Counted from the stretch's first letter, positions 1 to 8,784 are shown. The stretch is DNA of 64,000 nt from CAWEPK01 sp963835595 (GCA_963835595.1 CAWIGL010000002.1:1550001-1614000), one strand, 5' to 3'. The notes: a model not told the origin generated them from the sequence alone. Translations and numbers: made by a program.

Positions 1-2173
1 GGAGACGACCTGCGTCTTCTGCGGCAACTGCGTCAGCGTCTGCCCTACCGGCGCGCTCACCGTGAAGGCCGGCCGGTTTCAGGGGCGCGACTGGGAGATG
101 AAAAAGGTGCCCACGATCTGCTCTTACTGCGGCGTGGGCTGCACCCTCGTCCTGAACGTGAAGGACGACAAGGTCGTAAGGGTGACCTCCGACAGGGACG
201 CAGGCATGAACAGGGGCTGGACCTGCGTCAAGGGCAGGTTCGGCTTCGATTACATCCACAGCCCCGACCGGCTTACCTCGCCGCTCATTCAGGAAGATGG
301 GGCCTTCCGCAAGGCCGGCTGGGACGAGGCGCTCGACAAGGCGGCCGCGGGCCTCAAAAAAGTGAAGGACCAATACGGGCCGGACGCGATAGGCGTCCTT
401 TGCTCCGCAAAGTGCACCAACGAAGAGAACTACCTCTTGCAGAAGATCGCCCGGCTCGCCATCGGCACCAATAACGTCGACCACTGCGCCCGTCTCTGAC
501 ACAGCTCCACCGTCGCCGGACTGGCGATGTCATTCGGAAGCGGCGCAATGACCAACTCGATCGACGAGATAGGCAACGCGGATACGATCTTCGTGATCGG
601 CTCGAACACGACGGAGAACCACCCCGTCATCGGCCTGGAGGTGAAGAAGGCCGTGCGCAAAAGAGGGGCGAAGCTGATCGTGGCCGACCCGAGGAGGATC
701 GAGCTCGTCGATTACGCCCACCTCTGGCTCGAGCATAAGCCCGGGACCGACGTGGCCCTCGTCAACGGCATGATAAACGCGATCATCGCGGGCGGCTGGG
801 CGAACGAGGCGTTCGTCGCGGAGCGGACGGAAGGCTACGACGTGCTCGCCGAGTCCGTCAAGCCGTACACGCCGGAGGCGGTCGAGGCGATCACGGGGGT
901 GAAGGCGGCCGACATCGTCGAGGCGGCGCGCCTCTTCGCAACGTCGGGGACCGCATCGATCCTCTATTCGATGGGCATCACGCAGCACACGACGGGGACG
1001 AACAACGTCCTCGCCCTCGCCAACCTCTCGATGATAACGGGGCAGATAGGCAAGCCCTCGTCAGGCGTCAACCCCCTGCGCGGCCAGAACAACGTGCAGG
1101 GCGCCTGCGACATGGGCGGCCTGCCGAACGTCTTCACGGGTTATCAGAGGGTCGATGACGAGGCGGCGAGGGGGAAATTCGAGGGTGCTTGGGGCGCGGC
1201 CCTTTCTCCGCGTCCGGGGCTTACCCTCATGGAGATGATGAGCGCCATAGGCGAGGGCCGGATTAAGGCGCTCTTCATCATGGGGGAGAACCCCCTGCTC
1301 ACCGACCCGGACGGGGCCAAGGTGCGGCGCGAGCTCCAGCACCTCGACCTCCTCGTCGTCCAGGACATCTTCCTGACCGAGACTGCGGAAATCGCCCATA
1401 TAGTCCTGCCCGGCGCGAGCTTCGCCGAAAAAGACGGCACGTTCACGAACACGGAGAGGCGGGTGCAGCGCGTCCGCTCTGCCGTAAGCCCGCCCGGCGA
1501 GGCGCGTCCCGACTGGCAGGTCCTCTGCGACCTCTCGGCCCGGCTCGGCCTCCCTATGGCCTATAAGTCGCCCGAGGAGATCATGGCGGAGATCGCAGCA
1601 GTCACGCCCTCTTACGGCGGCATCACGTATGGCCGCATAGACAGGTCGGGTCTCCAGTGGCCCTGCCCTACGGCCGACCATCCGGGGACTCCGTACCTCC
1701 ATAAGGGGCAGTTTACGAGGGGCAAGGGGAAGTTCCACGTGACGCCCTACGTCCCGGCCCCCGAGTTGCCCGACGAGGAGTACCCCTTCTGCCTGACGAC
1801 GGGCCGGATCCTCTACCACTACCACGCGGTCCTGTCGAGGAAATCGAAGCCCCTTTCGGACATGGCGCCTGAGCCGATTATAGAGGTGAGCCGCGAGGAC
1901 GCCAAAAAGATTGGCTTCAACGGGGAAGGGGCGCGGGTCGTCGTAGAGTCGAGGCGCGGGCGCATAGAGGCGCAGGCGCGGGTGGTCGATCATCTCCAGG
2001 AAGGGCTCGTCTTCATGACGTTCCACTATAAAGAGGCCGCGATCAACCTCCTGACCCTCGGCGCCCTCGACCCCGTCGCGAAGATACCTGGGTACAAGGT
2101 CTGCGCGGTGAAAATCACCAAGGCCGCCGACAGGCGGGAGGAAGCGCCCATGCCCCTCGCGGCGTCCGAATGA
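1..2173 (+). CDS. fdhA: Formate dehydrogenase alpha subunit, selenocysteine-containing (5' end outside window)
   Basis: Molybdenum/tungsten bis-MGD formate dehydrogenase catalytic subunit, interconverting formate and CO2. The reading frame is open from base 2 and starts upstream of the window. The first residues hold a ferredoxin motif CVFCGNCVSVCP, so the protein has a NuoG-like Fe-S N-terminal region; CSYCGVGC (bases 119-142) binds the [4Fe-4S] of the catalytic domain. An in-frame TGA at 497-499 lies in the context DHCARL-U-HSSTVAGL, exactly where FDHs carry catalytic Sec or Cys followed by His, and the frame continues without a break to 2173. It is therefore read as selenocysteine, not a stop. 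The flavoprotein and hydrogenase genes follow on the same strand, which suggests a soluble H2/formate complex. The C-terminal molybdopterin dinucleotide-binding domain is complete. Confidence 0.93.
497..540 (+). promoter_or_regulatory. Bacterial SECIS element directing UGA to selenocysteine
   Basis: Immediately 3' of the in-frame TGA (497-499) a small hairpin can form: CGCC at 514-517 pairs with GGCG at 523-526 around the loop GGACT. Bacterial SECIS elements lie within the coding region just after UGA and present a short stem with a G-rich apical loop to SelB (GGUCU in E. coli fdhF). Spacing and loop are similar here. This is seen by eye, without a folding calculation. Confidence 0.7.
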
Positions 2174-2175
2174 TG

Positions 2176-2205
2176 TTGACAGATGCAGCTTTGAGGTGAT
2201 ATCCT
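2176..2205 (+). promoter_or_regulatory. Candidate sigma70-type promoter upstream of the flavoprotein gene
   Basis: TTGACA (2176-2181), an 18-base spacer and TATCCT (2200-2205) lie directly after the fdhA stop. The 194-base gap to the next start (2368) and its near-perfect ribosome site AAGGAGGT suggest that the flavoprotein-hydrogenase genes can be transcribed separately from fdhA. Confidence 0.4.
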
Positions 2206-2367
2206 TGTTCGTGATTTTCTTCACTTTCAGTCTCCCGCACCGTTTTTTTAACGAAAAAGGGGGTTTTCAGTATACAAGAGTGGGTTCGCCGGGAAGGCGC
2301 GTGAGCCATACTGCCCTTCTTTGGCGATTCGATCATCCGGACAGTGTAACGAAAAGGAGGTAACAGT

Positions 2368-4539
2368 ATGTGGCAATTGAGGAATGATGCGCAGGCGAAG
2401 GTAGAGGCTGCGGTCAAGATATTCCTGCCGCCGTGCCAGAACAAGTGCCCGATCCGCGAGGACATCCAGCGGACGAACGTTCTCATCTCCTTGCTTCCCG
2501 AGGACCCGAAGGAGGCGCGCGACGGGGTGCTGCAGATAGGCGATCACCTCTACGAGAGGAACCCTTTCTTCACCGTCTGCGGCTACATCTGCGGCATCTG
2601 CGAGAGGGAGTGCAACTACAGGACGAAGGGCGGGTCCATCAAGAGAAGGCTCCTCAAGCGCTTTCTTTCCGATACGTATACGCCCTACCTCAAGGAGAAG
2701 AAGGCTGTCGAGGTCGAGAAGGACGGCGTGAAAGTGGCCGTCATAGGCGGCGGCCCCGGCGGTCTCATGTGCGCCTGGGAGATGGCCAAGAGGGGGCACG
2801 ACGTAACCATCTTCGACAACAACCCGAAGCTCGGCGGCGCCATCAGGTATATCCCCAAGTACCGCCTCCCCGAGGACGTCCTCGATGCGGCCGTGGACAG
2901 CCTTGTACGGATAGGGGGCGTCAAGGTCGAGAAGAACGTGAAGCTGGAGGGCGACATCGTCTCCAAGCTCAAGGAGCAGGGCTTCAAGGTTTTCTTCGTC
3001 GCCACCGGCACGCCGTACCCCAGACCGCTGACCTTCGGCGTAGACAAGGTCGAGTGGCAGGGCATGGAGGGCGTAGGCTACGGGTTGACGATGCTCGACG
3101 AGGCGGGAAGGGGCCTCCTTCCGCCTGACTATTATAAAGGAAAGAAGGTCGTCGTCATCGGAGGCGGCAACGTGGCCTTCGACGCTGCGAGGACTGCGTA
3201 CAGGCTCGGCGGCAAGGTGACGGTCGTCTGCCTGGAGAACGAGGACAAGACGACCCAGGACGGCATCCCGGCGGATGTCGAGGAGATCGAAGGCGCCATC
3301 CAGGAAGGCATGAAAATCGTCTATTCGAGGGGCGTGCGGAACATCATAGCGGAAAAGGGCAAGTTCAAGAGGATCGACTGCCCGAAGTGCACAAGCGTCT
3401 TCGATTACAAGGGCTTCAACCCGCAGTTCGACTGCGCCGACTGTCAGGATGTCGAAGGCGATGTGCTTCTTATTACCATCGGCCAGATGTGGGACCGCAG
3501 CCTCCTGCATGGCTGCGGCCTTTTCGACGAGCGCGGCAGGCTGGCCGTCGATCCCCTTACCAGGCGGAGCGCCCTTCGGGAAGAGGTCTTCATCGGCGGC
3601 GACGTGAGAAGGATCGGCTTCATGGTCGATGCAATGGCGGAAGGCCGGGAGGCCGCCCAGTCGATGGAGCGCTACCTGCGCGGCATGCCCATGCAGCGCT
3701 GGGGCCTGAAAAGGGAGACGACGGGGACGCCGACGAGGAACACCTTCAAGGCCGAGCCCGCCATCAAATGGACCTCGCCTGCCGAAAGGCAAAACTTCAA
3801 TATGTTCGAGATAGGCTTCACCCTCAGCGAGGCGAGGGAGGAGGCAAGGCGCTGCCTGGAGTGCGGGCCATGCCCTGCCTGCAAGGCGTGCGTCTCGGTC
3901 GGCATCCAGCCCGATCTCCCGGCAGTAAAGGTGGACGAGGCGCTCTGCTCCGGCTGCGGCGTCTGCGTCTCCGCCTGCAATTACGAGACTGCGCAACTGG
4001 TCGAGACGAAAGAGATCGTCGAGGGCCGGGAGGTGCGGACGCGCCTCGTCAGCTACTCCGACCCCATAAAATGCAAGGCCTGCGGCATGTGCGTCTCCGC
4101 GTGTCCTTCGGGCGCAAGGGAATTGGTCCCGGACATCAAGATGGAGAAACAGAACTTCGGCCAGGAGCCAGGCGTCGTCTGCTTTGCATGTAAGTTCGGA
4201 TACGGCTACTGTGGGAACGGCGTCGGGGCCGGGGTAAAAACGTTCATCCCCGTCGTTTGCATAGGCAAGGTGGACAGCACCGACGTCCTGAACGCCTTCA
4301 AGAAAGGGGCTGACGGCGTCCTCCTCCTCGGGTGCGGCGACGGCGACTGCCACTTCCAGGACGGCAACGAAGAGGCGCGGAAGCGCATTTACCTCCTGCA
4401 GAAGGTGCTCGAATCCTTCGGGATCGAGAAAGAAAGGGTGAAGGTCGTCACGTCCTTCGACCCGACAGGCGCGAACGTCGCGGGACTCGTCAAGGAATTC
4501 AAGAACACGCTCAAGGGTCTCGAACCGGTAAGGGTTTAG
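2368..4539 (+). CDS. GltD/HdrA-like FAD oxidoreductase fused to two [4Fe-4S] ferredoxin motifs and an MvhD domain
   Basis: A 723-residue electron hub. Residues ~20-80 carry the cysteine-rich N-terminus of glutamate synthase small subunit-type proteins (CQNKC, then CGYICGICEREC). FAD binding follows at ~124 (VIGGGPGG) and a second Rossmann site for NAD(P) at ~260 (VIGGGN). Two ferredoxin motifs are at ~526 (CSGCGVCVSAC) and ~570 (CKACGMCVSACP). From ~600 the protein is an MvhD/FlpD-type domain (VCFACKFGYGYC... GCGDGDC), which in methanogens connects Mvh hydrogenase to heterodisulfide reductase. It lies between formate dehydrogenase and the MvhG/MvhA subunits, so it probably passes electrons among H2, formate and a pyridine nucleotide or ferredoxin. 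No HdrB/HdrC genes are seen nearby. The ribosome site AAGGAGGT supports the start. Confidence 0.88.
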   Translation: MWQLRNDAQAKVEAAVKIFLPPCQNKCPIREDIQRTNVLISLLPEDPKEARDGVLQIGDHLYERNPFFTVCGYICGICERECNYRTKGGSIKRRLLKRFLSDTYTPYLKEKKAVEVEKDGVKVAVIGGGPGGLMCAWEMAKRGHDVTIFDNNPKLGGAIRYIPKYRLPEDVLDAAVDSLVRIGGVKVEKNVKLEGDIVSKLKEQGFKVFFVATGTPYPRPLTFGVDKVEWQGMEGVGYGLTMLDEAGRGLLPPDYYKGKKVVVIGGGNVAFDAARTAYRLGGKVTVVCLENEDKTTQDGIPADVEEIEGAIQEGMKIVYSRGVRNIIAEKGKFKRIDCPKCTSVFDYKGFNPQFDCADCQDVEGDVLLITIGQMWDRSLLHGCGLFDERGRLAVDPLTRRSALREEVFIGGDVRRIGFMVDAMAEGREAAQSMERYLRGMPMQRWGLKRETTGTPTRNTFKAEPAIKWTSPAERQNFNMFEIGFTLSEAREEARRCLECGPCPACKACVSVGIQPDLPAVKVDEALCSGCGVCVSACNYETAQLVETKEIVEGREVRTRLVSYSDPIKCKACGMCVSACPSGARELVPDIKMEKQNFGQEPGVVCFACKFGYGYCGNGVGAGVKTFIPVVCIGKVDSTDVLNAFKKGADGVLLLGCGDGDCHFQDGNEEARKRIYLLQKVLESFGIEKERVKVVTSFDPTGANVAGLVKEFKNTLKGLEPVRV

Positions 4540-4548
4540 GAGGAAGAC

Positions 4549-5535
4549 ATGGCTGATAAACCTAAAGTTGCAATAATGTGGCTCGGAGGCTGCGGAGGCT
4601 GCGACGAGGCAATCGTCGACCTCAACGAGGACATCCTCAAGGTGGTGAGCGCCGTCGATTTGGTGCTCTGGCCCGTGGCCCTCGACTTCAAGTACCATCA
4701 TATAGAGGCGATGAAGGACGGGGAGATCGCCCTGGCCATCGTAAGCGGCTCGGTCAGGAACTCCGAGCTTGAGGAGTTCGCCAAGGTGCTGCGCAAGAAA
4801 TCGCAGCTTGTCCTCGCCTTCGGCGCGTGCGCCTGCTTCGGCGGCACGCCGGGCCTGGCGAACTTCCGCTCGAAGGCCGACATCTTCCAGTGGGTTTACA
4901 AGGACGCGCCGACGGTAACGAACCCGAAGGACAATTACCCCCAGACGAGCACCAAGGTCAACGGCAAGGAGCTGACCCTACCCGATCTTTTCGAGGACGT
5001 GCGCACCCTGGAACAGGTGATCGACGTAGATTACTACCTGCCCGGCTGCCCGCCGCCCGTCAACCTGATACTCGAAGCGGTCAGCGCGGTCCTCGAAGGG
5101 CGTCTTCCCCCGAAGGGCTCGACCCTTGCCCCCGAGAGGGCGCTCTGCGACGTATGCGAGAGAAACAAGACGAAGCCCGACAGGCTCTCAATATCGAGCA
5201 TAAAAAGGATACACGAGATAGAGGCCGACCCCGAAAAGTGCTTCCTGGCGCAGGGCGTCGTCTGCTCCGGTCCTGCGACGCGGGCCGGGTGCGGCGAGGT
5301 CTGTCTGAAGATCAACATGCCCTGCAGGGGCTGCTTCGGCCCGGTCGAGGGCGTCAAAGACATGGGCTCCAAATACCTCTCCGCCTTTGCTTCCCTCATA
5401 GACGGCCCCAACCTGGACGAGGCGATGAAGGTAGTCGATGCCCTCGATGACCCTACGGGATATTTCTATCGTTTTACGACGGCGTCCTCTCTGCTGCGGA
5501 AGAAGAGAGAAGCATCCAAAAAGCGTGAGGTGTAA
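4549..5535 (+). CDS. mvhG: [NiFe] hydrogenase small subunit, MvhG-type
   Basis: 328-residue Fe-S subunit of a group-3 (F420-non-reducing/Mvh-like) cytoplasmic [NiFe] hydrogenase. It begins with the proximal-cluster motif LGGCGGCDEA (residues ~12-20), followed by GACACFGG and LPGCPPP; later cysteines (CDVC, CLKINMPCRGC) fit the medial and distal clusters. There is no Tat signal, so the enzyme stays in the cytoplasm. It starts 9 bases after the flavoprotein stop with an AGGAGGA ribosome site, and mvhA starts 2 bases after its stop, so all three are one operon. The small subunit would carry electrons from the Ni-Fe site to the MvhD domain of the upstream protein. Confidence 0.92.
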   Translation: MADKPKVAIMWLGGCGGCDEAIVDLNEDILKVVSAVDLVLWPVALDFKYHHIEAMKDGEIALAIVSGSVRNSELEEFAKVLRKKSQLVLAFGACACFGGTPGLANFRSKADIFQWVYKDAPTVTNPKDNYPQTSTKVNGKELTLPDLFEDVRTLEQVIDVDYYLPGCPPPVNLILEAVSAVLEGRLPPKGSTLAPERALCDVCERNKTKPDRLSISSIKRIHEIEADPEKCFLAQGVVCSGPATRAGCGEVCLKINMPCRGCFGPVEGVKDMGSKYLSAFASLIDGPNLDEAMKVVDALDDPTGYFYRFTTASSLLRKKREASKKREV

Positions 5536-5537
5536 GC

Positions 5538-7004
5538 ATGGGTAAAAGAATCTCGATAAATCCGGTAACGAGGTTGGAGGGGCACGGTAAGATCGAGATC
5601 TTCCTGGACGACAATGGGGATGTGGAGGACGCCTATTTTCAGGTGACGGAGCTTAGGGGCTTCGAGCGCTTCTGCATCGGCAGGCCCGTGGAGGAGATGC
5701 CGAGGATCACGCCGAATATATGCGGCGTCTGCCCTACGCCCCACAACATGGCATCGACCAAGGCCGTGGACAAGGTCTACGGCGTCGAGCCGACCGCAAC
5801 GGCGAAGCTCGTGCGCCAGCTTCAGTACAACGCGTTCTTCGTGGAAGACCATTTCATCCATTTCTTCTTCCTCGCAAGCCCCGATTTCGTCGTCGGCCCC
5901 GACGCCAATCCGGCGGAGCGGAACATCCTGGGGGTGATCCAGAAGGTCGGGCTTGAGATCGCGGGGAAGGTGATCGAGGTCAGGAAGCGGTGCAGGGACA
6001 TCATGCGGCTCCTCGGCAGCAAGGCGCCCCATCCGGAAGGCGGCCTGCCCGGGCGGCGTGGCGAGGGGTATCACCGAGGAAGAGCGGACGGTCATAAAGG
6101 GAACGGCCGACTACGCGGTCGAGTTCTCGAAGTTCGCCCTCCAGCTTTTCAAGCAGGTAGTCGTCCAGAACCCCAAGTACCTGGAGCTCGTGCTGAACGA
6201 CGCCTACGCCCTCAACACCTATTACATGGGCATGGTCGACGAGAACAAGTGCGTCAATTTCTATGACGGCAACTTGAGGGTCGTCAACCCCGAAGGCAAG
6301 GAAAGGGCGCTCTTCGACCCGCAGTACTACACGGACCACATCGCGGAGTGGGTCGAGCCCTGGACGTACATCAGGCTCACCTACCTGAAGGTCCTGGGGT
6401 GGCAGGGCTTAAAAGAGGGCTTCGGCTCGTCCCTCTACAGGGTGGGGCCGCTTGCCCGCCTCAACGCGTCGAAAGGCATGGCAACGCCGGCTGCCCAGGC
6501 GGAATACGAAGAGATGTACGCGACCCTCGGGAGAAGCCGGCGCACCATACGCTTGCCTTCCACTGGGCGCGCCTCATCGAGGCCCTGCAGGCGGCAGAGG
6601 ACATGCAGCGCATAGCCGCGGACCCGCTGCTCACCAGCAAGGACACCCGCAACATGAACCTCCGCCTCACGAAGAAGGGCATCGGCTGCGTGGAAGCGGC
6701 GCGTGGCACGCTGATCCACCATTACGAGACGGACGACAAGGGCCTGCTCACGAAGGCGAACCTGATCGTGGCTACGCAGCACAACGCAGCCCCGATCTGC
6801 CTCTCCGTGAAGAAGGCGGCCCAGGCGTTCGTAAAGGGCGGGCAGCCGAAGGAAGGCCTCCTCAACATGGTCGAGATGGCCTTCCGGGCCTACGACCCGT
6901 GCCTCGGCTGCGCGACCCACACGCTGCCGGGCAAGATGCCGCTGGAGGTCGTGCTGCGCGACCGCAAGGGCAACGTCCTTGACCGGATAGGCAGGGACCT
7001 CTAG
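5538..7004 (+). CDS. mvhA: [NiFe] hydrogenase large subunit, MvhA-type (two apparent frameshifts)
   Basis: Catalytic Ni-Fe subunit, about 488 residues once the frame is repaired. The N-terminal Ni ligand motif is NICGVCPTPH and the C-terminal one is DPCLGCATH; both cysteine pairs are present and the ligands are Cys rather than Sec. The 27 residues after the final His form the tail removed by the maturation protease encoded next. The frame breaks twice: near 6048-6053 (CCCGGG, one base too many) and near 6529-6531 (GGG, one base too few). Each frame continues the family sequence exactly and the two shifts cancel, which points to homopolymer indels in the assembly rather than decay. The gene ends at a strong terminator. 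Confidence 0.85.
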
Positions 7005-7022
7005 GTAAGGAGAAGGAACGGG

Positions 7023-7059
7023 CGCACGCCGTGCACGTCCTGCACGGCGTGCGTTTTTT
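7023..7059 (+). terminator. Rho-independent terminator after mvhA
   Basis: A perfect 13-bp stem (7023-7035 with 7041-7053) with loop CGTCC is followed by six T residues. It closes the hydrogenase operon, yet the next gene starts only 7 bases later, so expression of the protease must depend on read-through or partial termination. Confidence 0.9.
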
Positions 7060-7066
7060 AACCATC

Positions 7067-7553
7067 ATGGCCTCCCCCAAGACACTCGTCCTCGGACTCG
7101 GCAATACGATCCTTGGCGACGACGGCGTCGGCATCTGCACCGTCAGGGAGATGCGGCGCATCCGGCCCGGCAACGCGGACGTCGAGCTCGTCGAGGCGAG
7201 CCTCGGCGGGATGGTGCTTCTCGACCTCATCACCGGCTACGACAGGCTCGTCATCATCGACGCCATCATGACTACGGACGGACGGCCTGCCGGGTTCGTC
7301 TACGACCTCAGTCCTCGACGACCTTGGGGAGATCGTCGTGCCCTATGCCTCCCACGCCCTCGACCTCAAGACGACGATGGAGCTGGGCAAACGGCTGGGC
7401 TACAAGATGCCCGCGACCGTGGCGATCCACGCGATCAAGATCGAGGAGAACACGATCTTCCGGGAGGAGCTTACGCCGGTCGTTGCCGCGGTCGTCCCGG
7501 TCCTGGCGCGCCGCATCGCGGCGGAGCTGGCAAGAGTCGGGGACGTCGGGTAG
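7067..7553 (+). CDS. Hydrogenase maturation protease, HycI/HoxW family (one apparent frameshift)
   Basis: Endopeptidase that trims the C-terminal tail of the large subunit after nickel insertion. The N-terminus TLVLGLGNTILGDDGVG has the family GxGNxxxGDDGxG motif, with the nickel-sensing Asp/Glu, and ALVxEASLGG-like sequence follows. ATG at 7067 is chosen because the longer open frame from 7031 would begin inside the terminator stem. The frame shifts near 7308 (CTCAGTCCTC), after which the second half (VLDDLGEIVVPYASHAL and on) is typical of the family. About 161 residues once repaired. No clear ribosome site is visible. It is the expected partner of the Mvh-type large subunit just upstream. 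Confidence 0.8.
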
Positions 7554-7579
7554 TTATCCAGGGGCTAGGCCTATAGGGC

Positions 7580-7640
7580 TAAAGCGGAAAGGCGGTTGGA
7601 CTTCTCCGGACTTGGACTCGCGACGCTGCGCGTTAGATCG
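7580..7640 (+). repeat. Fragment of dispersed repeat family 1
   Basis: GGACTTCTCCGGACTTGGACTCGCG resembles the conserved 5' end of family 1 (GGACTCCTCYGGGCTTGGACTCGCG, seen near 8.6, 41.7 and 49.8 kb), followed by the GACGCTGCGCG found in the 8.6-kb copy. Similarity ends soon after, so this is a degraded or truncated copy. Confidence 0.5.
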
Positions 7641-7663
7641 ACCTTTTGCCTCCGCTTTCGCGA

Positions 7664-7698
7664 ACGCAGGCGACTCGCTTAAGTCGTGTCGCCTGCGT
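7664..7698. repeat. Perfect 11-bp inverted repeat (hairpin) downstream of brnA
   Basis: ACGCAGGCGAC at 7664-7674 pairs with GTCGCCTGCGT at 7688-7698 across 13 bases. It lies 3' of the protease gene and of the oppositely oriented brnA. No T-tract follows on either strand, so it is not a classical terminator. Confidence 0.45.
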
Positions 7699-7716
7699 GC
7701 TCCGCAGCCGGTCCGG

Positions 7717-7995
7717 TTAGCCTTGCCTTTTGCGCGCCTGGCGTTGTTGTTTTTCCATGTGAGATCGAAGCATCCTGTTGGCCCTTGTCTGATACCCACG
7801 GCCGGCCGATTTGAGCCATGCAATAACGTCCGCATCGAGCCTCACCGTAATAGACTGCTTTATGGGCCGATAAAACTTACCAACAACCGTCGATCTGGAA
7901 TCCGTAATTTCGGGGATATCTGATGTGTCGATCTCTTCCTCCCCCATTGTTGCCAAAGCTTTTACCTCTTCTGCCTGTTTCTTAGTTGCCTTCAT
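7717..7995 (-). CDS. brnA: BrnA-family antitoxin (CopG/ribbon-helix-helix)
   Basis: Antitoxin of the BrnT-BrnA type II module, about 92 residues from ATG 7995. The C-terminal half ITVRLDADVIAWLKSAGRGYQTRANRML is a typical ribbon-helix-helix DNA-binding fold of the BrnA family (basic strand, then VIxWLKxxGxGYQTRxNxxLR). The start overlaps the end of brnT by 14 bases, as in known brnTA pairs where the toxin comes first. BrnA normally binds BrnT and represses the operon through a palindrome over the promoter; such a palindrome is present at 8275-8288. A longer frame from 8070 lies wholly inside brnT and is not preferred. Confidence 0.88.
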   Translation of the reverse strand: MKATKKQAEEVKALATMGEEEIDTSDIPEITDSRSTVVGKFYRPIKQSITVRLDADVIAWLKSAGRGYQTRANRMLRSHMEKQQRQARKRQG

Positions 7996-8263
7996 ATAAG
8001 GCCCTCTCTTTCTTAGTTGCTTTTCGTGCGGAAATAATCCTGATCGTTTCCTTCCCGCCGTGTTCCGCATACGTGTGGGCTACAAGCAGCACAACCGTGG
8101 CCCCTACAAGGCCCATCGTTTGCCATCGTTCTTCGTGTCCTTCGAACCGGTCCGGAACACTGACGTGGAGCGGATCATCGAAAACGAGCTGCGCCGTATG
8201 AAAGCTTACACGATGTTTCCTCTTGTTCTGACGATTCTTTTCCTCATCCCACGTTATAGTCAT
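7982..8263 (-). CDS. brnT: BrnT-family toxin (RelE-like ribonuclease fold)
   Basis: Toxin of the BrnTA module, about 93 residues from ATG 8263. It has the family N-terminus TITWDEEKNRQNKRKHRVSF, the central VFDDPLHVSVPDR region and the diagnostic end RIISARKATKKERALYEG. BrnT proteins are RelE-like ribonucleases that stop translation under stress. The upstream -10 box ends 11 bases before the ATG, so the 5' leader would be only a few bases and no ribosome site is visible. A TTG start at 8287 is possible but would lie in the palindromic operator. Confidence 0.9.
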   Translation of the reverse strand: MTITWDEEKNRQNKRKHRVSFHTAQLVFDDPLHVSVPDRFEGHEERWQTMGLVGATVVLLVAHTYAEHGGKETIRIISARKATKKERALYEGN

Positions 8264-8274
8264 TGAACTACAAA

Positions 8275-8303
8275 ATTGTAAATACAATCGTCGAAGAAAT
8301 CAA
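8275..8303 (-). promoter_or_regulatory. brnTA promoter with overlapping palindromic operator
   Basis: On the minus strand TTGATT (8303-8298), a 17-base spacer and TACAAT (8280-8275) form a promoter directed at brnT. The 14-bp palindrome ATTGTAAATACAAT (8275-8288) covers the -10 box, which is where an autorepressing BrnA dimer would be expected to bind. Confidence 0.55.
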
Positions 8304-8489
8304 CAGGAAGAAAAAAGGGTCATCGCGACATGAGACAATCTGTGGTCACCAAATACGTCGGCAACCAGCACGGCTTGTCTTCTCTCCTTCGTTGCGCAAT
8401 TGCCGCTCGGATAGCGGCGGCAGCGGCCGGAGATGTTCGTCCCGCAGTATATACAAGAGCTAACTGCGGGGTGATGCGTTACGCGTAGC

Positions 8490-8520
8490 GCGCGAAGCGC
8501 GTTTCTCTAGCGCTTCGCGC
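8490..8520. repeat. Perfect 11-bp inverted repeat
   Basis: GCGCGAAGCGC (8490-8500) and GCGCTTCGCGC (8510-8520) are separated by GTTTCTCTA. It sits in the gene-free stretch 8304-8703, just before a copy of repeat family 1, and has no T-tract. I see no gene in this stretch other than the repeat material described here. Confidence 0.5.
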
Positions 8521-8529
8521 AAGTAGCAG

Positions 8530-8668
8530 CCATATCAGTTCAAAGTCGGTTTGCCGGGGACCCGCACGATCCGAGAGTGCTGAAAAGGCGCCACCGTGCA
8601 TGCGGGTGGTCCGCGCAGCGTCGCGAGTCCAAGCCCGGAGGAGTCCGACAGTAGTTCAGCTTTCGCAA
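8530..8668 (-). repeat. Dispersed repeat family 1, partial copy (5' part)
   Basis: Read on the minus strand this begins TTGCGAAAGCTGAA, then CTGTCGGACTCCTCCGGGC, TTGGACTCGCGACGCTG and GCGCCTTTTCAGCACTC, and ends CCGACTTTGAACTGATA. The last two blocks recur near 19.5 and 47.0 kb, and the first near 49.8 kb. The 3' half of the repeat is missing. It lies immediately upstream of the rubredoxin promoter. Confidence 0.75.
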
Positions 8669-8703
8669 CATGGCCGACGGGAACGTACCGCCCGCGCCCC
8701 GCC

Positions 8704-8732
8704 TTGCATTTGGCCCACCCTTCGCCTATAAT
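8704..8732 (+). promoter_or_regulatory. Strong promoter of the rubredoxin-purC operon
   Basis: TTGCAT (8704-8709), a 17-base spacer and the consensus TATAAT (8727-8732) lie 53 bases upstream of the rubredoxin start. It follows directly after the repeat copy. Confidence 0.65.
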
Positions 8733-8784
8733 CTGAAAAGTGCCGGGGTTTTACCCGTCACGCCGCGGAAGGAAGGAGGATACG

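Noticed and set aside
497..499. TGA as a true stop that splits fdhA into two genes or a pseudogene
   Set aside because: The codon lies at the conserved Sec/Cys position, the frame continues with the exact family sequence, and a SECIS-like hairpin follows.
2248..4701. An 817-codon open frame opposite the flavoprotein gene
   Set aside because: It is a shadow of high-GC third-position bias; the plus-strand protein has clear FAD, ferredoxin and MvhD motifs and a ribosome site.
7031..7066. An upstream start for the hydrogenase protease
   Set aside because: It lies inside the perfect terminator stem and adds residues unlike the family.
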